In this document: positions 1 to 8,810 of the stretch, piece by piece | How positions within the stretch are numbered: position 1 is the first letter of the stretch | Layout: each line of letters starts with the position of its first letter | NCBI GenBank assembly: GCA_034678415.1 | Contig: JAXDBV010000349.1 | Coordinates: forward strand, 1 to 18,362 | Length of the DNA stretch: 18,362 nt | Direction of reading: 5' to 3' | DNA from: JAXDBV01 sp034678415 | Lineage (GTDB): Bacteria > Bacteroidota > Bacteroidia > Bacteroidales > VadinHA17 | Program-made: the position numbers and the translations under genes | The notes under the pieces: model-generated | Told to the model about the DNA's origin: nothing | Database searches by the model: none | The model's input: the letters and a program-made list of their open reading frames with translations, nothing else

Positions 1-2
1 TA

Positions 3-1652
3 CTGGGCCGCCTGGCCAGGGAAAGAGGTATTACCGTTCCATTGTTTCATAATCTCCCCGGCTGGATCTACGGACATGGGTATGAATTCCCGGTCAATAT
101 CACCATGTATGAAGACCTGTTTGATGGCCGGAGCGATTTTCTTTTCGGCGTTGATCATATCCCGGAATTCGTGTCTCACCGTAATATGCATGATGACCGT
201 ATCATAAATGATATTACATACACCATGCAGGGGGGTAAACCGCTGTTTGCCGCTGAGTTTCAGTGCGGCTCACGTGAATATCATGTGGTGACCAATCCTC
301 GTGAGATGGAACTGTTCTACAAGGCAAGTATTGCCAATGGCCTTACCGGGTGGAATTATTATATGTTCTCGCAGGGACGTAACCCGAAACGCAAAGGATA
401 TTCCGGAGATACTTTTTACTGGTTCACTCCCCTGACGGCCGAAGGTGAACGAACGAGCAGATACCCGTTGATCCGGAGAATGAGCCGCATAGTGAAAACC
501 GCCGAGAATCTTATTGTTGATGCACAACGCAAATCCGATATATGCGTTCTTTTCTATCCTCCTTACTATACCACTGAACTGGAAAGACTGGAGGAAGGAG
601 CATGTAATCTGCAGTTCCTTGCGTCAGACATTCGCCGTCCTGCCTATTTCGACGGGTTGATGAAAGCCCTCCAGGTACTTAATATTGACTACGATATGAT
701 GGATCTGAGCAGGAGTACCGCCCAGACACTTCTGAAATATAAACAGGTATGGGCTTTTGCCACTGACGAGATGAATCCCGGCGATCAGCAGACCATTGTT
801 GATCTGGCCAGAGCCGGCTGCGACGTCGTCCTTTTCCCATACCTTCCCGACCGCGATATGTCACAACAACCTTGTACCATCATCCGGGATGCACTGTCCG
901 TTTCACCGGCAGGAAAAGAAATCATTGATTCACCATTGATGGATGTATTCGACCTGGAAGATGTGAAATGCGCCAATCCGCTGATCACATATTCAGAATC
1001 ATCCCTTGCGGGGGCTGATATTATCGCCCGTACCATTAACGGCACCCCTTGCGGTTTCATAAAACCGCTTGAAAAAGGATCCATCATCCATTTGGGAACC
1101 TGGATCGGGTTTGAAACCGCAGGGCATAAAACAGTATATGAAAAGATCCTTATGCGTTCAGACACCCGCCTCAGACAGGCATCGACCCGTAATGAATTTC
1201 TCACGGTAAGGGAGAGGTTTACTGACAAAAAAGCCGGGATTCTTTTCATCGGAAATTATTATAACGAGGAACAGAAAGGCAGTGTCAGCTATACCCATCC
1301 CGAAACCGGTGAAACATTGACTATCCCGTATACACAGGATGAAATGCTGTGGCCGGCACTGTACGGTGTTCTTACGCCCCTGTGCCTGGAAATAGCCGAC
1401 GAATTGAAAATCCTGCACAGCACCTCCGACATTCTTGGTATTGAAATGATGAATGATCAGCTGGCAATAACCATCCATGGTGACCGTGACCTGACGGGCG
1501 AACTGGTCCTTGAAGGCACCGGTACAGCCAACATCAGATCGGCTGCCATTCAAGGAAAACCGGTAGCAATGATCCGCCATGGCGAACGGGTTGCATTCAT
1601 TTATAAGCATGAACACAGGAAGGAAAGTATTCTTCAAATAAAAATAATCTGA
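3..1652 (+). CDS. GH35-family glycoside hydrolase/transglycosylase, 5' end missing (window edge)
   Basis: The reading frame is open to the left edge of the window. The codons before the first nominal start (a TTG at 42) already encode conserved sequence (..LARERGITVPLFHNLPGW..), so the true start lies upstream and the TTG is internal. About 549 residues are visible. The segment KPLFAAEFQCG resembles the GH35 nucleophile strand; the Glu at 255-257 is the likely catalytic nucleophile. The acid/base Glu, normally about 80 residues earlier (NE motif), would fall outside the window. The rest of the TIM barrel and C-terminal beta domains follow (YMFSQGRNPKRKGYSGDTFY, then FYPPYYTTELE). Most GH35 enzymes are beta-galactosidases, but the next gene is a GH94 that looks 1,2-beta-glucan specific. 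Known GH35 members in such clusters act as beta-1,2-glucosyltransferases, so that activity is inferred here. Its TGA directly abuts the GH94 ATG, implying one operon. Family confidence is good; substrate is uncertain. Confidence 0.8.
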   Translation: MGRLARERGITVPLFHNLPGWIYGHGYEFPVNITMYEDLFDGRSDFLFGVDHIPEFVSHRNMHDDRIINDITYTMQGGKPLFAAEFQCGSREYHVVTNPREMELFYKASIANGLTGWNYYMFSQGRNPKRKGYSGDTFYWFTPLTAEGERTSRYPLIRRMSRIVKTAENLIVDAQRKSDICVLFYPPYYTTELERLEEGACNLQFLASDIRRPAYFDGLMKALQVLNIDYDMMDLSRSTAQTLLKYKQVWAFATDEMNPGDQQTIVDLARAGCDVVLFPYLPDRDMSQQPCTIIRDALSVSPAGKEIIDSPLMDVFDLEDVKCANPLITYSESSLAGADIIARTINGTPCGFIKPLEKGSIIHLGTWIGFETAGHKTVYEKILMRSDTRLRQASTRNEFLTVRERFTDKKAGILFIGNYYNEEQKGSVSYTHPETGETLTIPYTQDEMLWPALYGVLTPLCLEIADELKILHSTSDILGIEMMNDQLAITIHGDRDLTGELVLEGTGTANIRSAAIQGKPVAMIRHGERVAFIYKHEHRKESILQIKII

Positions 1653-4600
1653 ATGAAAGTCAGGAACTCCCTCGGGTTAACATTTGATTTTCATGAGAAT
1701 GGCTCCATAAAGAGTATTGAAACCAGTCAGCTAAGGATTAGCCTAAGAGCCACCACGATCTTCTCCAGGCCTGGCACCAATATCTATTTACGGAAAAGAG
1801 GCGTATCATCCGGATATACCCCGCTTTTGGGCCCCAACAGGCATCAACGGTTCAGAATTGAAGATAATACCTATTTGTCAACAGGATTGTGGGCAGGTTT
1901 AGAATATACTTGTTTGTTACGGTTATCCGGAAAAAGCCTTAGCTGGCAATGGACCATCGATATTAATAATATTTCGGGCGGTACTGTTGAGCTTGATTTA
2001 ATATATGTGCAGGATGTCGGCCTGAAATCATTAACAGCCGGAACCATTAATGAATATTATGTAAGTCAGTACATTGAACGAAGGATTCTTGAAGACAAGG
2101 ACTACGGATCAGTAATATGTTGCCGTCAGAACATGAAAGAATCATTGGGAAATCCCTGGTTAATGATGGCATGCAGGAATGGAGCGGAAACTGCAAGCAC
2201 GGATGGTATGCAGTTTTACGGGAAGACATACCGTGAAACCGGGATCCCTGAGGGACTGATTGCCGCCTGTCTGCCAGGGGAATGTGCCGGTGAATATTCC
2301 GTGACGGCTCTGCAGGAGAAACCCTTCCGGCTTAGCGAAAAGGATAAGCACCGGTGTGTTTTTATCGCATCCTGCCTCCCTGACCACCCCCAGCCTACTA
2401 CAGAAGACGACCTGAAACGCTTGCCCCTTGTCATGAACGAATTCGCTGAGGAAGATCCGTCCCTTGATATCCAAAAGTGTGCTGCCCCTGTTTTAAACCT
2501 GTTCAATACGACACCTTCCCTGCCGGTCGATGATCTGAACAATCGGGAGAATGACAGTTTATTCGATAAAGAAAGAAGATTCCACGAAAAGAAAGACGGG
2601 ATGCTATTGTCTTTCTTCTGCGGACAAAATAACCATGTGGTGCTGAAGGCCAAAGAGACCCTGGTCGACCGCCCCCATGCGCATATACTGCAGGCTAAAG
2701 CAGGATTTACACCCGATGAGAACATTGTCTCAACTACCTGCTTTGCCTACGGGGTTTTCAATTCACACCTTGCCCAGGGGAATACTAATTTCAATGTATT
2801 GCTCTCAGTTTGTACTGGGCCATGGAATCTTATGCCTGAAACCGGACAGAGGATTTTTATCGAGACCGATGGTCAGCTTTTTCTTCTTGGTATCCCTTCT
2901 GCTTTCGAAATGGGTCTGAACCATTGCCGCTGGATATACAAATCGGGAAACAACCTCTTCCAGGTCAGGACCTGGACTTCTCACAATGCTCCTCAGGTTA
3001 ATCTGGATTTCAAAGTGATACGTGGTAAGAAGGTACGGCTGCTGATCACGCACCATTTCGATGAATTAAACGGATGGACAGTTACGCCGGGCAGCATAAC
3101 CGGAACGTATCAGGTAAAACCCTCAGAGAAAAGTATGATTTCCCACCTTTTCCCACAGGCACAGTTCAGTATAGTGATCCGGGGAAATCATTCCTTTTTT
3201 AAAGCATGCGGGAACGACGTGTTGTTTGAGAACGGCATAGCTCAGGCCCCTCCCCTGTTTGTCGTTGACGTTCAGGAAACATCTGCCTTTTATATGAGTA
3301 TCGTGGGAGAAGTATGTGGCACTGTCAACCCTTTGAAAATAGATGAACCGGACAACCAGTTTTCATTGGATAGCCAGGCTGCCTGGTCGCTATGGAAACG
3401 CCTGTGTATGAACCTCGATCTGAAGGGAACTCAGGAAGACATTGCCGTAATACGGGAGATCCTGCCATGGTATGGAATGAATGCCCTTACCCACTACCTC
3501 ACCCCTTATGGTCCAGAGCAATTCAGCGGAGCCGCGTGGGGAACACGCGATATCGTCCAAGGACCATTCGACCTGCTCCTATATACGGAAAAGTACGATG
3601 AGGCTAAACAGGTACTGTGTATCCTCTTCTCGAACCAGAATCCCGATGGAGGATGGCCGCAATGGTGGATGTTTGACAGCTATTCCCATATCAGGGCTGA
3701 CGGCTCTCACGGAGATATTTATTACTGGTGTATCATTGCCCTCAGCAATTATTTGAATACCACAGGTGACCTGAATATTCTCGAAGAAATCTTACCCTAT
3801 TATCATGAAAAAGGAGTCCTCTACGCAGAAAAAACACCACTGAGCGAACATATTGAAAGACTCATTCAAATGATCATCCGGTATTTCATCCCGGGTACTG
3901 CCCTGGTGCCCTTTGACGGAGGTGATTGGAATGATTCCCTGCAACCCGTGAACAAAGACCTCGCACAACGTTTGATATCGAGCTGGACAGTGGAAATGAA
4001 TTACCAGGCTTTCAACCTTTACCGGGAAATATATGAATTGACAGGCAACACTAAAAAAGCAGCCTTTTTGAAGGGTATATGCGAAAAAATCAAGGCAGAC
4101 TTTAACAAATTCCTTGTCCGTGATGGTGTTGTTGCCGGCTATGGTCTGGTGGAAGAGGATGGCAGCATCAGTGTAATCCTTCATCCTTCAGACACAAGAA
4201 CAGGTATAAAGTATAGTATCCTCCCAATGAATCGTGGCATCATTAGTGAAATCTTTTCAAAAGAACAGGCGCTTTATCACCAGGATCTTGTGGAGCAGCA
4301 TCTGAAAGGCCCTGATGGTGCACGTTTGATGGATCGGCCTCTTGTATACAAAGGCGGTATACAGACCATGTTTCAGAGAGCCGAAAGCAGCACATATTTC
4401 GGCCGGGAGATAGGCCTGATGTATATGCACGAGCACTTACGGTACACGGAGTCACTGGCTATCATAGGCAAGGCCGATGCATTTCTGAAAGCCCTTCGAC
4501 AGGCAATACCCGTTGCCTACAACCATGTAGTGACGTGTGGCGATAACCGGCAGTCAAATTGCTATTACAGCAGCTCCGATGTAATATTTATGAACCGGTA

Positions 4601-4997
4601 CGAAGCTGATACTCACTACAATGAAATCATGACGGGCAAGATCACCCTGAAAGGCGGATGGCGCGTATATTCCAGCGGACCAGGAATTTTTATTGGTCTC
4701 ATCGTTACCCGGCTGCTTGGCTTCCGAATCCGGGGAGGAAACATCATCATTGACCCGGTTATGCCACCCTCCATGGATGGATTCACAGCCTCACTGGATC
4801 TTATGAACCACCCGGTTACAATTCATTATTTCATTAAAGGTGCCGGGGTCAGTCCCGGGGCAGTCTATATTAATGGAAAAGCCGTTGCTTTCACCTGCGA
4901 AGAAAACCAGTATCGCAGGGGAGGTGCAGTGATACCTGTCCATCGGTTCCTGACCATGCTGAACCAAACGGATAATGAAATCAGAATTCAATTGTAA
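1653..4997 (+). CDS. GH94 phosphorylase, probable 1,2-beta-oligoglucan phosphorylase
   Basis: This protein has 1114 residues, no signal peptide and no membrane segment, so it is probably cytoplasmic. Expected role: reversible phosphorolysis of beta-1,2-glucooligosaccharides, releasing alpha-glucose 1-phosphate. N-terminal beta-sandwich regions occupy roughly residues 1-560, the (alpha/alpha)6 barrel roughly 570-1020, and a short beta domain ends it. Diagnostic motifs are SGAAWGTRD (D633), DGGWPQWWMFD, SHGDIYYW, then FDGGDWNDS, where D758 before Trp is the expected GH94 general acid. Later come STYFGREIGLMYMHEHLRY, NCYYSSSDVIFMNRYEA and GGWRVYSSGPG near the phosphate site. Cellobiose and chitobiose phosphorylases are about 800 residues. 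The length near 1100 and the GTRD and WPQW motifs match the sophorooligosaccharide phosphorylase group as I know it. The ATG follows the GH35 stop with zero spacing, suggesting translational coupling. GH94 membership is near certain; beta-1,2 specificity is an inference from motifs and neighbours. Confidence 0.9.
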   Translation: MKVRNSLGLTFDFHENGSIKSIETSQLRISLRATTIFSRPGTNIYLRKRGVSSGYTPLLGPNRHQRFRIEDNTYLSTGLWAGLEYTCLLRLSGKSLSWQWTIDINNISGGTVELDLIYVQDVGLKSLTAGTINEYYVSQYIERRILEDKDYGSVICCRQNMKESLGNPWLMMACRNGAETASTDGMQFYGKTYRETGIPEGLIAACLPGECAGEYSVTALQEKPFRLSEKDKHRCVFIASCLPDHPQPTTEDDLKRLPLVMNEFAEEDPSLDIQKCAAPVLNLFNTTPSLPVDDLNNRENDSLFDKERRFHEKKDGMLLSFFCGQNNHVVLKAKETLVDRPHAHILQAKAGFTPDENIVSTTCFAYGVFNSHLAQGNTNFNVLLSVCTGPWNLMPETGQRIFIETDGQLFLLGIPSAFEMGLNHCRWIYKSGNNLFQVRTWTSHNAPQVNLDFKVIRGKKVRLLITHHFDELNGWTVTPGSITGTYQVKPSEKSMISHLFPQAQFSIVIRGNHSFFKACGNDVLFENGIAQAPPLFVVDVQETSAFYMSIVGEVCGTVNPLKIDEPDNQFSLDSQAAWSLWKRLCMNLDLKGTQEDIAVIREILPWYGMNALTHYLTPYGPEQFSGAAWGTRDIVQGPFDLLLYTEKYDEAKQVLCILFSNQNPDGGWPQWWMFDSYSHIRADGSHGDIYYWCIIALSNYLNTTGDLNILEEILPYYHEKGVLYAEKTPLSEHIERLIQMIIRYFIPGTALVPFDGGDWNDSLQPVNKDLAQRLISSWTVEMNYQAFNLYREIYELTGNTKKAAFLKGICEKIKADFNKFLVRDGVVAGYGLVEEDGSISVILHPSDTRTGIKYSILPMNRGIISEIFSKEQALYHQDLVEQHLKGPDGARLMDRPLVYKGGIQTMFQRAESSTYFGREIGLMYMHEHLRYTESLAIIGKADAFLKALRQAIPVAYNHVVTCGDNRQSNCYYSSSDVIFMNRYEADTHYNEIMTGKITLKGGWRVYSSGPGIFIGLIVTRLLGFRIRGGNIIIDPVMPPSMDGFTASLDLMNHPVTIHYFIKGAGVSPGAVYINGKAVAFTCEENQYRRGGAVIPVHRFLTMLNQTDNEIRIQL

Positions 4998-5094
4998 TTG
5001 TTAATTTCGATCTGGTGCAAAAGCGATGATGGATTATCTGCTTTGGTTCCCAACTGTCTTATTTCCTGTTTGAAACCAAATGATACTGTATAAT

Positions 5095-7392
5095 ATGAGA
5101 TTGGGATATGTTACTGCGATTGTGATTATCGCTCTCGTTCTGTTGATGGCATGCACCGAAAAAACAGAACAGAAAGCTGACAAGGAAATGTCTGCCTTCA
5201 TTGAATCATTGATGAAGAAGATGACCGTTCAGGAAAAGATTGGTCAGCTGAACCTGACCTCATCAGGGGATTTTTTCACTGGTCCGGCTACTGCTTCGGA
5301 AACAGGGAAAAATATCAGGGATGGAAAGGTTGGAGGATTGATAAACATCCGCACGGTGGAGAGGATTCGTGAAATGCAAAGGATCGCTGTCGAGGAGAGC
5401 CGGCTCGGGATACCCCTTCTCTTCGGACTGGATGTCATACATGGTTACCGTACCGTGTTCCCTGTCCCGCTGGCGCTGGCCAGTACATTTGATACCGCTC
5501 TGATACGGAAGGTGGCACGCATCTCTGCCATGGAAGCCACCGCTGACGGAATATGCTGGACTTTCTCCCCCATGGTCGATATTACCCGTGACCCGCGATG
5601 GGGTCGTATTGCCGAAGGTGCCGGGGAGGATCCGTACCTTGGCTCCCGCGTGGCGGAAGCTTTTGTACGCGGATACCAGGGAGACGACCTGTCGAAACAT
5701 AACACCCTTATGGCTTGTGTTAAACATTTTGCATTGTACGGCGCCGCCGAAGCCGGCCGTGATTATAACACCACCGATATGAGCCTTGTACGCATGTACA
5801 ACGAATACCTGCCACCATACCATGCTGCCGTAAAGGCCGGAGTAACAAGCCTGATGTCTTCCTTTAACGAAATAAACGGAATCCCTGCAACGGGCAACCG
5901 GTGGCTTCTGAATGACCTGTTGCGACATGAATGGGGCTTTAGCGGATTCGTGGTATCCGACTGGACCGCCATCAATGAGATGACCGAACATGGGATGGGA
6001 GATCTGCAGACCTGCGCAGCCATGGCACTGAACGCCGGCGTCGATATGGACATGATGGGCAGTGCATTTCTCACCACACTGGAGAAATCCATTTCCGAAG
6101 GCAAAATAACACAGGCAGCAGTGGATCAGGCCTGCCGGCGTATACTGGAAGCCAAGTATATGCTAGGCCTGTTTGATGATCCCTACAGGTATTGCGATAC
6201 ACTCCGCGCCGCAAAAGAAATATTCACCGAAGAGAATAACGGGTTCGCCCGGGAAGTAGCTGCCCAGACCTTTGTATTGTTGAAAAATGAAAACCGGTTA
6301 CTGCCCCTAAAGAAAAAGGGAAGAATTGCACTGGTGGGCCCGCTGGCCGATAGCAAGGAAAATATGAACGGCATGTGGACAGTGGCAGGAGATCATCAAC
6401 AGTCTGTCACTGTACTACAGGGTTTCAGGAATGCCGTGGACAGTCAGGCAGAGATTGTCTATGCCAGGGGCAGCAATATTGTCGATGATCCCAACCTCGA
6501 TCTTTGGAGCAGTGTCACCGGAAAACCAACCATTGATCCCAATCATTCACCGGCTGAAATGATAAGAGAAGCCGTTTCCGTGGTATCAGGGTGCGACGTG
6601 GTGATAGCAGTGATGGGTGAATCGGCTGAAATGACAGGCGAGAGTGCGAGCAGAACCGATATCTCCCTTCCGCCAAACCAGAAAGAGCTGTTAAAAGCAT
6701 TGCTGAAAACTGGCAAGCCGGTTGTTCTGGTGCTCTTCACCGGAAGGCCATTGACTCTGGTCTGGGAACATGAAAATATTCCCGCCATTCTGAACGTGTG
6801 GTTCGGCGGAACACAAGCCGGTAACGCCATTGCAGACGTGATCTTTGGAAAGGTTAATCCTTCGGGAAAGTTACCCTCCACATTTCCGCAGAATGTTGGC
6901 CAGATACCCATTTACTACAACCATAAAAATACAGGACGCCCCCTTCTCGAAGGAAAGTGGTTCCAGAAATACCGCTCCAACTACTACGATGTATCCAACG
7001 ACCCATTATATCCCTTCGGTTACGGATTAAGCTACACACAATTCACATACGGAGACCTTGTTCCTGACAAAATGCAACTGAGCGATAATGATACACTTAC
7101 GGTTAGCATCGATCTGACGAATTTCGGCCAATATGATGGTGCTGAGGTGGTTCAGCTCTATATCCGCGACATGGTTGGCAGTATCACCAGGCCTGTGAAA
7201 GAGCTGAAAGGGTTTCGGAAGGTGTTCCTCAATGCCGGAGAGACAAAGACCATTTCTTTCACCATTACCACGGAAGATTTGAAATTCTATAATAATGACC
7301 TCCGTTATGACTGGGAACCCGGCGAGTTTGTAATCATGGCGGGAGGTAATTCAAGAGATGTGAAGTCTGTGAAGATTGTGTGGACCCGGTAA
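5095..7392 (+). CDS. bglX: GH3 beta-glucosidase (BglX-type) lipoprotein
   Basis: Hydrolyses terminal beta-glucosides from the non-reducing end. I chose the ATG at 5095 because it gives a compact 20-residue lipoprotein signal ending in LLMAC (lipidated Cys20); an in-frame ATG at 5080 would add five residues. The mature enzyme should be anchored to a membrane on its periplasmic or outer face. GH3 landmarks in order: LFGLDVIHGYRTVFPVPLA, DPRWGRIAEGAGEDP, KHFALYGAAEAGRDYN, then FVVSDW with nucleophile D289. In the second alpha/beta domain the probable acid/base is E516 (MTGESASRTDISLP). A fibronectin III-like domain occupies roughly the last 110 residues. The total of 765 residues is normal for BglX. 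Enzymes of this type vary in linkage preference, and some Bacteroides members prefer beta-1,2 (sophorose). Its place 97 bp after the GH94 gene makes that plausible here. No strong promoter is visible in the gap, so readthrough from the GH94 gene is likely. Confidence 0.92.
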   Translation: MRLGYVTAIVIIALVLLMACTEKTEQKADKEMSAFIESLMKKMTVQEKIGQLNLTSSGDFFTGPATASETGKNIRDGKVGGLINIRTVERIREMQRIAVEESRLGIPLLFGLDVIHGYRTVFPVPLALASTFDTALIRKVARISAMEATADGICWTFSPMVDITRDPRWGRIAEGAGEDPYLGSRVAEAFVRGYQGDDLSKHNTLMACVKHFALYGAAEAGRDYNTTDMSLVRMYNEYLPPYHAAVKAGVTSLMSSFNEINGIPATGNRWLLNDLLRHEWGFSGFVVSDWTAINEMTEHGMGDLQTCAAMALNAGVDMDMMGSAFLTTLEKSISEGKITQAAVDQACRRILEAKYMLGLFDDPYRYCDTLRAAKEIFTEENNGFAREVAAQTFVLLKNENRLLPLKKKGRIALVGPLADSKENMNGMWTVAGDHQQSVTVLQGFRNAVDSQAEIVYARGSNIVDDPNLDLWSSVTGKPTIDPNHSPAEMIREAVSVVSGCDVVIAVMGESAEMTGESASRTDISLPPNQKELLKALLKTGKPVVLVLFTGRPLTLVWEHENIPAILNVWFGGTQAGNAIADVIFGKVNPSGKLPSTFPQNVGQIPIYYNHKNTGRPLLEGKWFQKYRSNYYDVSNDPLYPFGYGLSYTQFTYGDLVPDKMQLSDNDTLTVSIDLTNFGQYDGAEVVQLYIRDMVGSITRPVKELKGFRKVFLNAGETKTISFTITTEDLKFYNNDLRYDWEPGEFVIMAGGNSRDVKSVKIVWTR

Positions 7393-7429
7393 TTCATTTC
7401 GAATTTATTGACACCGCCACGAAATGAAT
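7392..7429. repeat. 10-bp perfect inverted repeat after the GH3 gene
   Basis: ATTCATTTCG (7392-7401) and CGAAATGAAT (7420-7429) are perfect reverse complements separated by 18 bases. The left arm begins at the last base of the GH3 stop codon. CATTTCG occurs a third time at about 7453-7459, just before the glycosyltransferase start. No T-run follows the right arm, so a classical intrinsic terminator is unlikely. An operator, an mRNA-end hairpin or chance are all possible. Confidence 0.4.
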
Positions 7430-7465
7430 GACAAAATCAGCTAACTTGCCATCCATTTCGGTGAG

Positions 7466-8764
7466 ATGAAGAAAGTCCTGATCATAAGCTACTACTGGCC
7501 GCCAAGCGGGGGTGCAGGTGTTCAGCGGTGGGTCAAGCTGTCGAAATACCTACAAAGGAAGGGCCTTGATCCGGTGGTACTTACGGTTGACGAAAAATAC
7601 GCCAGCTACCCCAATATAGACGAAACACTGCTGAAGGAAGTACCCCCATCTCTGCGGGTCATCAAGACGAAGTCATTTGAGCCGTTAAACCTCTATGCCC
7701 GTATCGTTGGAAAACAAAACCTGTCAACAGCCGGTTTTGCCAACATCAAAAGAGAGAATCTGGTGTTCAGGATCGCAGCTTTTCTCAGAAGTCATCTGTT
7801 CTACCCCGATCCCCGGAGAGGTTGGAACCGTTACGCATTCCGACAAGCCAGTAATATTATCGTCAGCGAAAAAATCGATACGGTGCTAACCAGCAGCCCT
7901 CCCCACTCAACACAATTACTCGGGTACAGGCTGAAAAGAAAATACGGCATCAAATGGCTGTCCGATATGAGGGATCCCTGGACAGATATTTACTATTACA
8001 AGAAGCTGGGTCATTCAGCCTTCTCAGCTGCCGTTGACAGGTACCTTGAAAAGAAAGTGCTTGTACATACCGATAAGATCATTACGGTGAGCAAAGGATT
8101 GAAGAAATTGTTCCTCTCCAAGAGTGCAACCCTTCTTCCCTCCAACATCCTTGTTCTCCCCAATGGTTTTGATCCCGAAGATTTGCCTCCCTCATCTTCC
8201 CCGCCACCGGCAACTCCGTTCAGGATTAGCTACACCGGCAGCATGTCCGACCAATATGAACCCTATCCTTTCCTGGATGCCATGCGCAGATTTGTTGACG
8301 AGCATCCGCAGGAGAAAATCGAATTGAAGATAGTGGGGCTCCCTTCCGAAAATATCACCATGTATATCCATGATTCGGGTATGGACAAGTATACCCTGAT
8401 CTGTCCTTATAAGCCCCACCATGAAGCTGTAAAAGTCATGCTCGATTCCCATGTGCTCCTGCTGGTAATCCCTGTCGGCACTGCCTCAGGAATGATCCTG
8501 ACCGGTAAACTGTTCGAATACCTCGGCTGCAGAAGAAAAATAATCAACCTCGGTCCCACGGACGGCGATGCCGCTGAGATCATTAACGAATGCCAGGCAG
8601 GAAAAACATTCGACCGTACATCCGGACAGGAATTGTATGAATATTTGCAGGAATTATTCAGGAATTTCAAGCTTGGCAAGAGAGAAGTATTTAATGAAGC
8701 TGCCATCCTGAAGTATTCCCGGGAATACCAGGCCGGGAAAATCATGGAGTGGATACAAACCTGA
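7466..8764 (+). CDS. GT4-like (GT-B fold) glycosyltransferase
   Basis: The 432-residue cytosolic or membrane-associated protein opens with KKVLIISYYWPPSGGAGVQR, the nucleotide-fold N-terminus with the Gly-rich acceptor loop typical of GT4 enzymes in Bacteroidota polysaccharide and glycan pathways. A second Rossmann-like domain starts near residue 250 (RISYTGSMSDQYEPYPFLDA). It ends with the donor-site region GMILTGKLFEYLGC, where an E(x7)E-like element is expected. Such proteins move a sugar from a nucleotide donor to a lipid or glycan acceptor; the sugar and acceptor cannot be told from sequence. The gene starts 73 bp after the GH3 stop on the same strand and might be read through, but no sugar-polymer biosynthesis genes surround it, so a functional link to the glycosidases is unproven. 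No truncation is seen. Confidence 0.85.
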   Translation: MKKVLIISYYWPPSGGAGVQRWVKLSKYLQRKGLDPVVLTVDEKYASYPNIDETLLKEVPPSLRVIKTKSFEPLNLYARIVGKQNLSTAGFANIKRENLVFRIAAFLRSHLFYPDPRRGWNRYAFRQASNIIVSEKIDTVLTSSPPHSTQLLGYRLKRKYGIKWLSDMRDPWTDIYYYKKLGHSAFSAAVDRYLEKKVLVHTDKIITVSKGLKKLFLSKSATLLPSNILVLPNGFDPEDLPPSSSPPPATPFRISYTGSMSDQYEPYPFLDAMRRFVDEHPQEKIELKIVGLPSENITMYIHDSGMDKYTLICPYKPHHEAVKVMLDSHVLLLVIPVGTASGMILTGKLFEYLGCRRKIINLGPTDGDAAEIINECQAGKTFDRTSGQELYEYLQELFRNFKLGKREVFNEAAILKYSREYQAGKIMEWIQT

Positions 8765-8810
8765 GACAGCCAGGAAAACATCAATCCTTATCCCTTTCAT
8801 TTATATACCT

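Noticed and set aside
42..44. TTG as the start of the GH35 gene
   Set aside because: Conserved GH35-like residues are encoded in frame upstream to the window edge, so the gene is simply cut.
785..1249. Minus-strand open frame of 154 codons inside the GH35 gene
   Set aside because: It lies opposite a strong coding frame and its translation has no recognisable motif; it is a shadow.
5263..5991. Minus-strand open frame of 242 codons inside the GH3 gene
   Set aside because: The plus-strand frame carries all GH3 catalytic motifs; the antisense translation shows no domain and no plausible start context.
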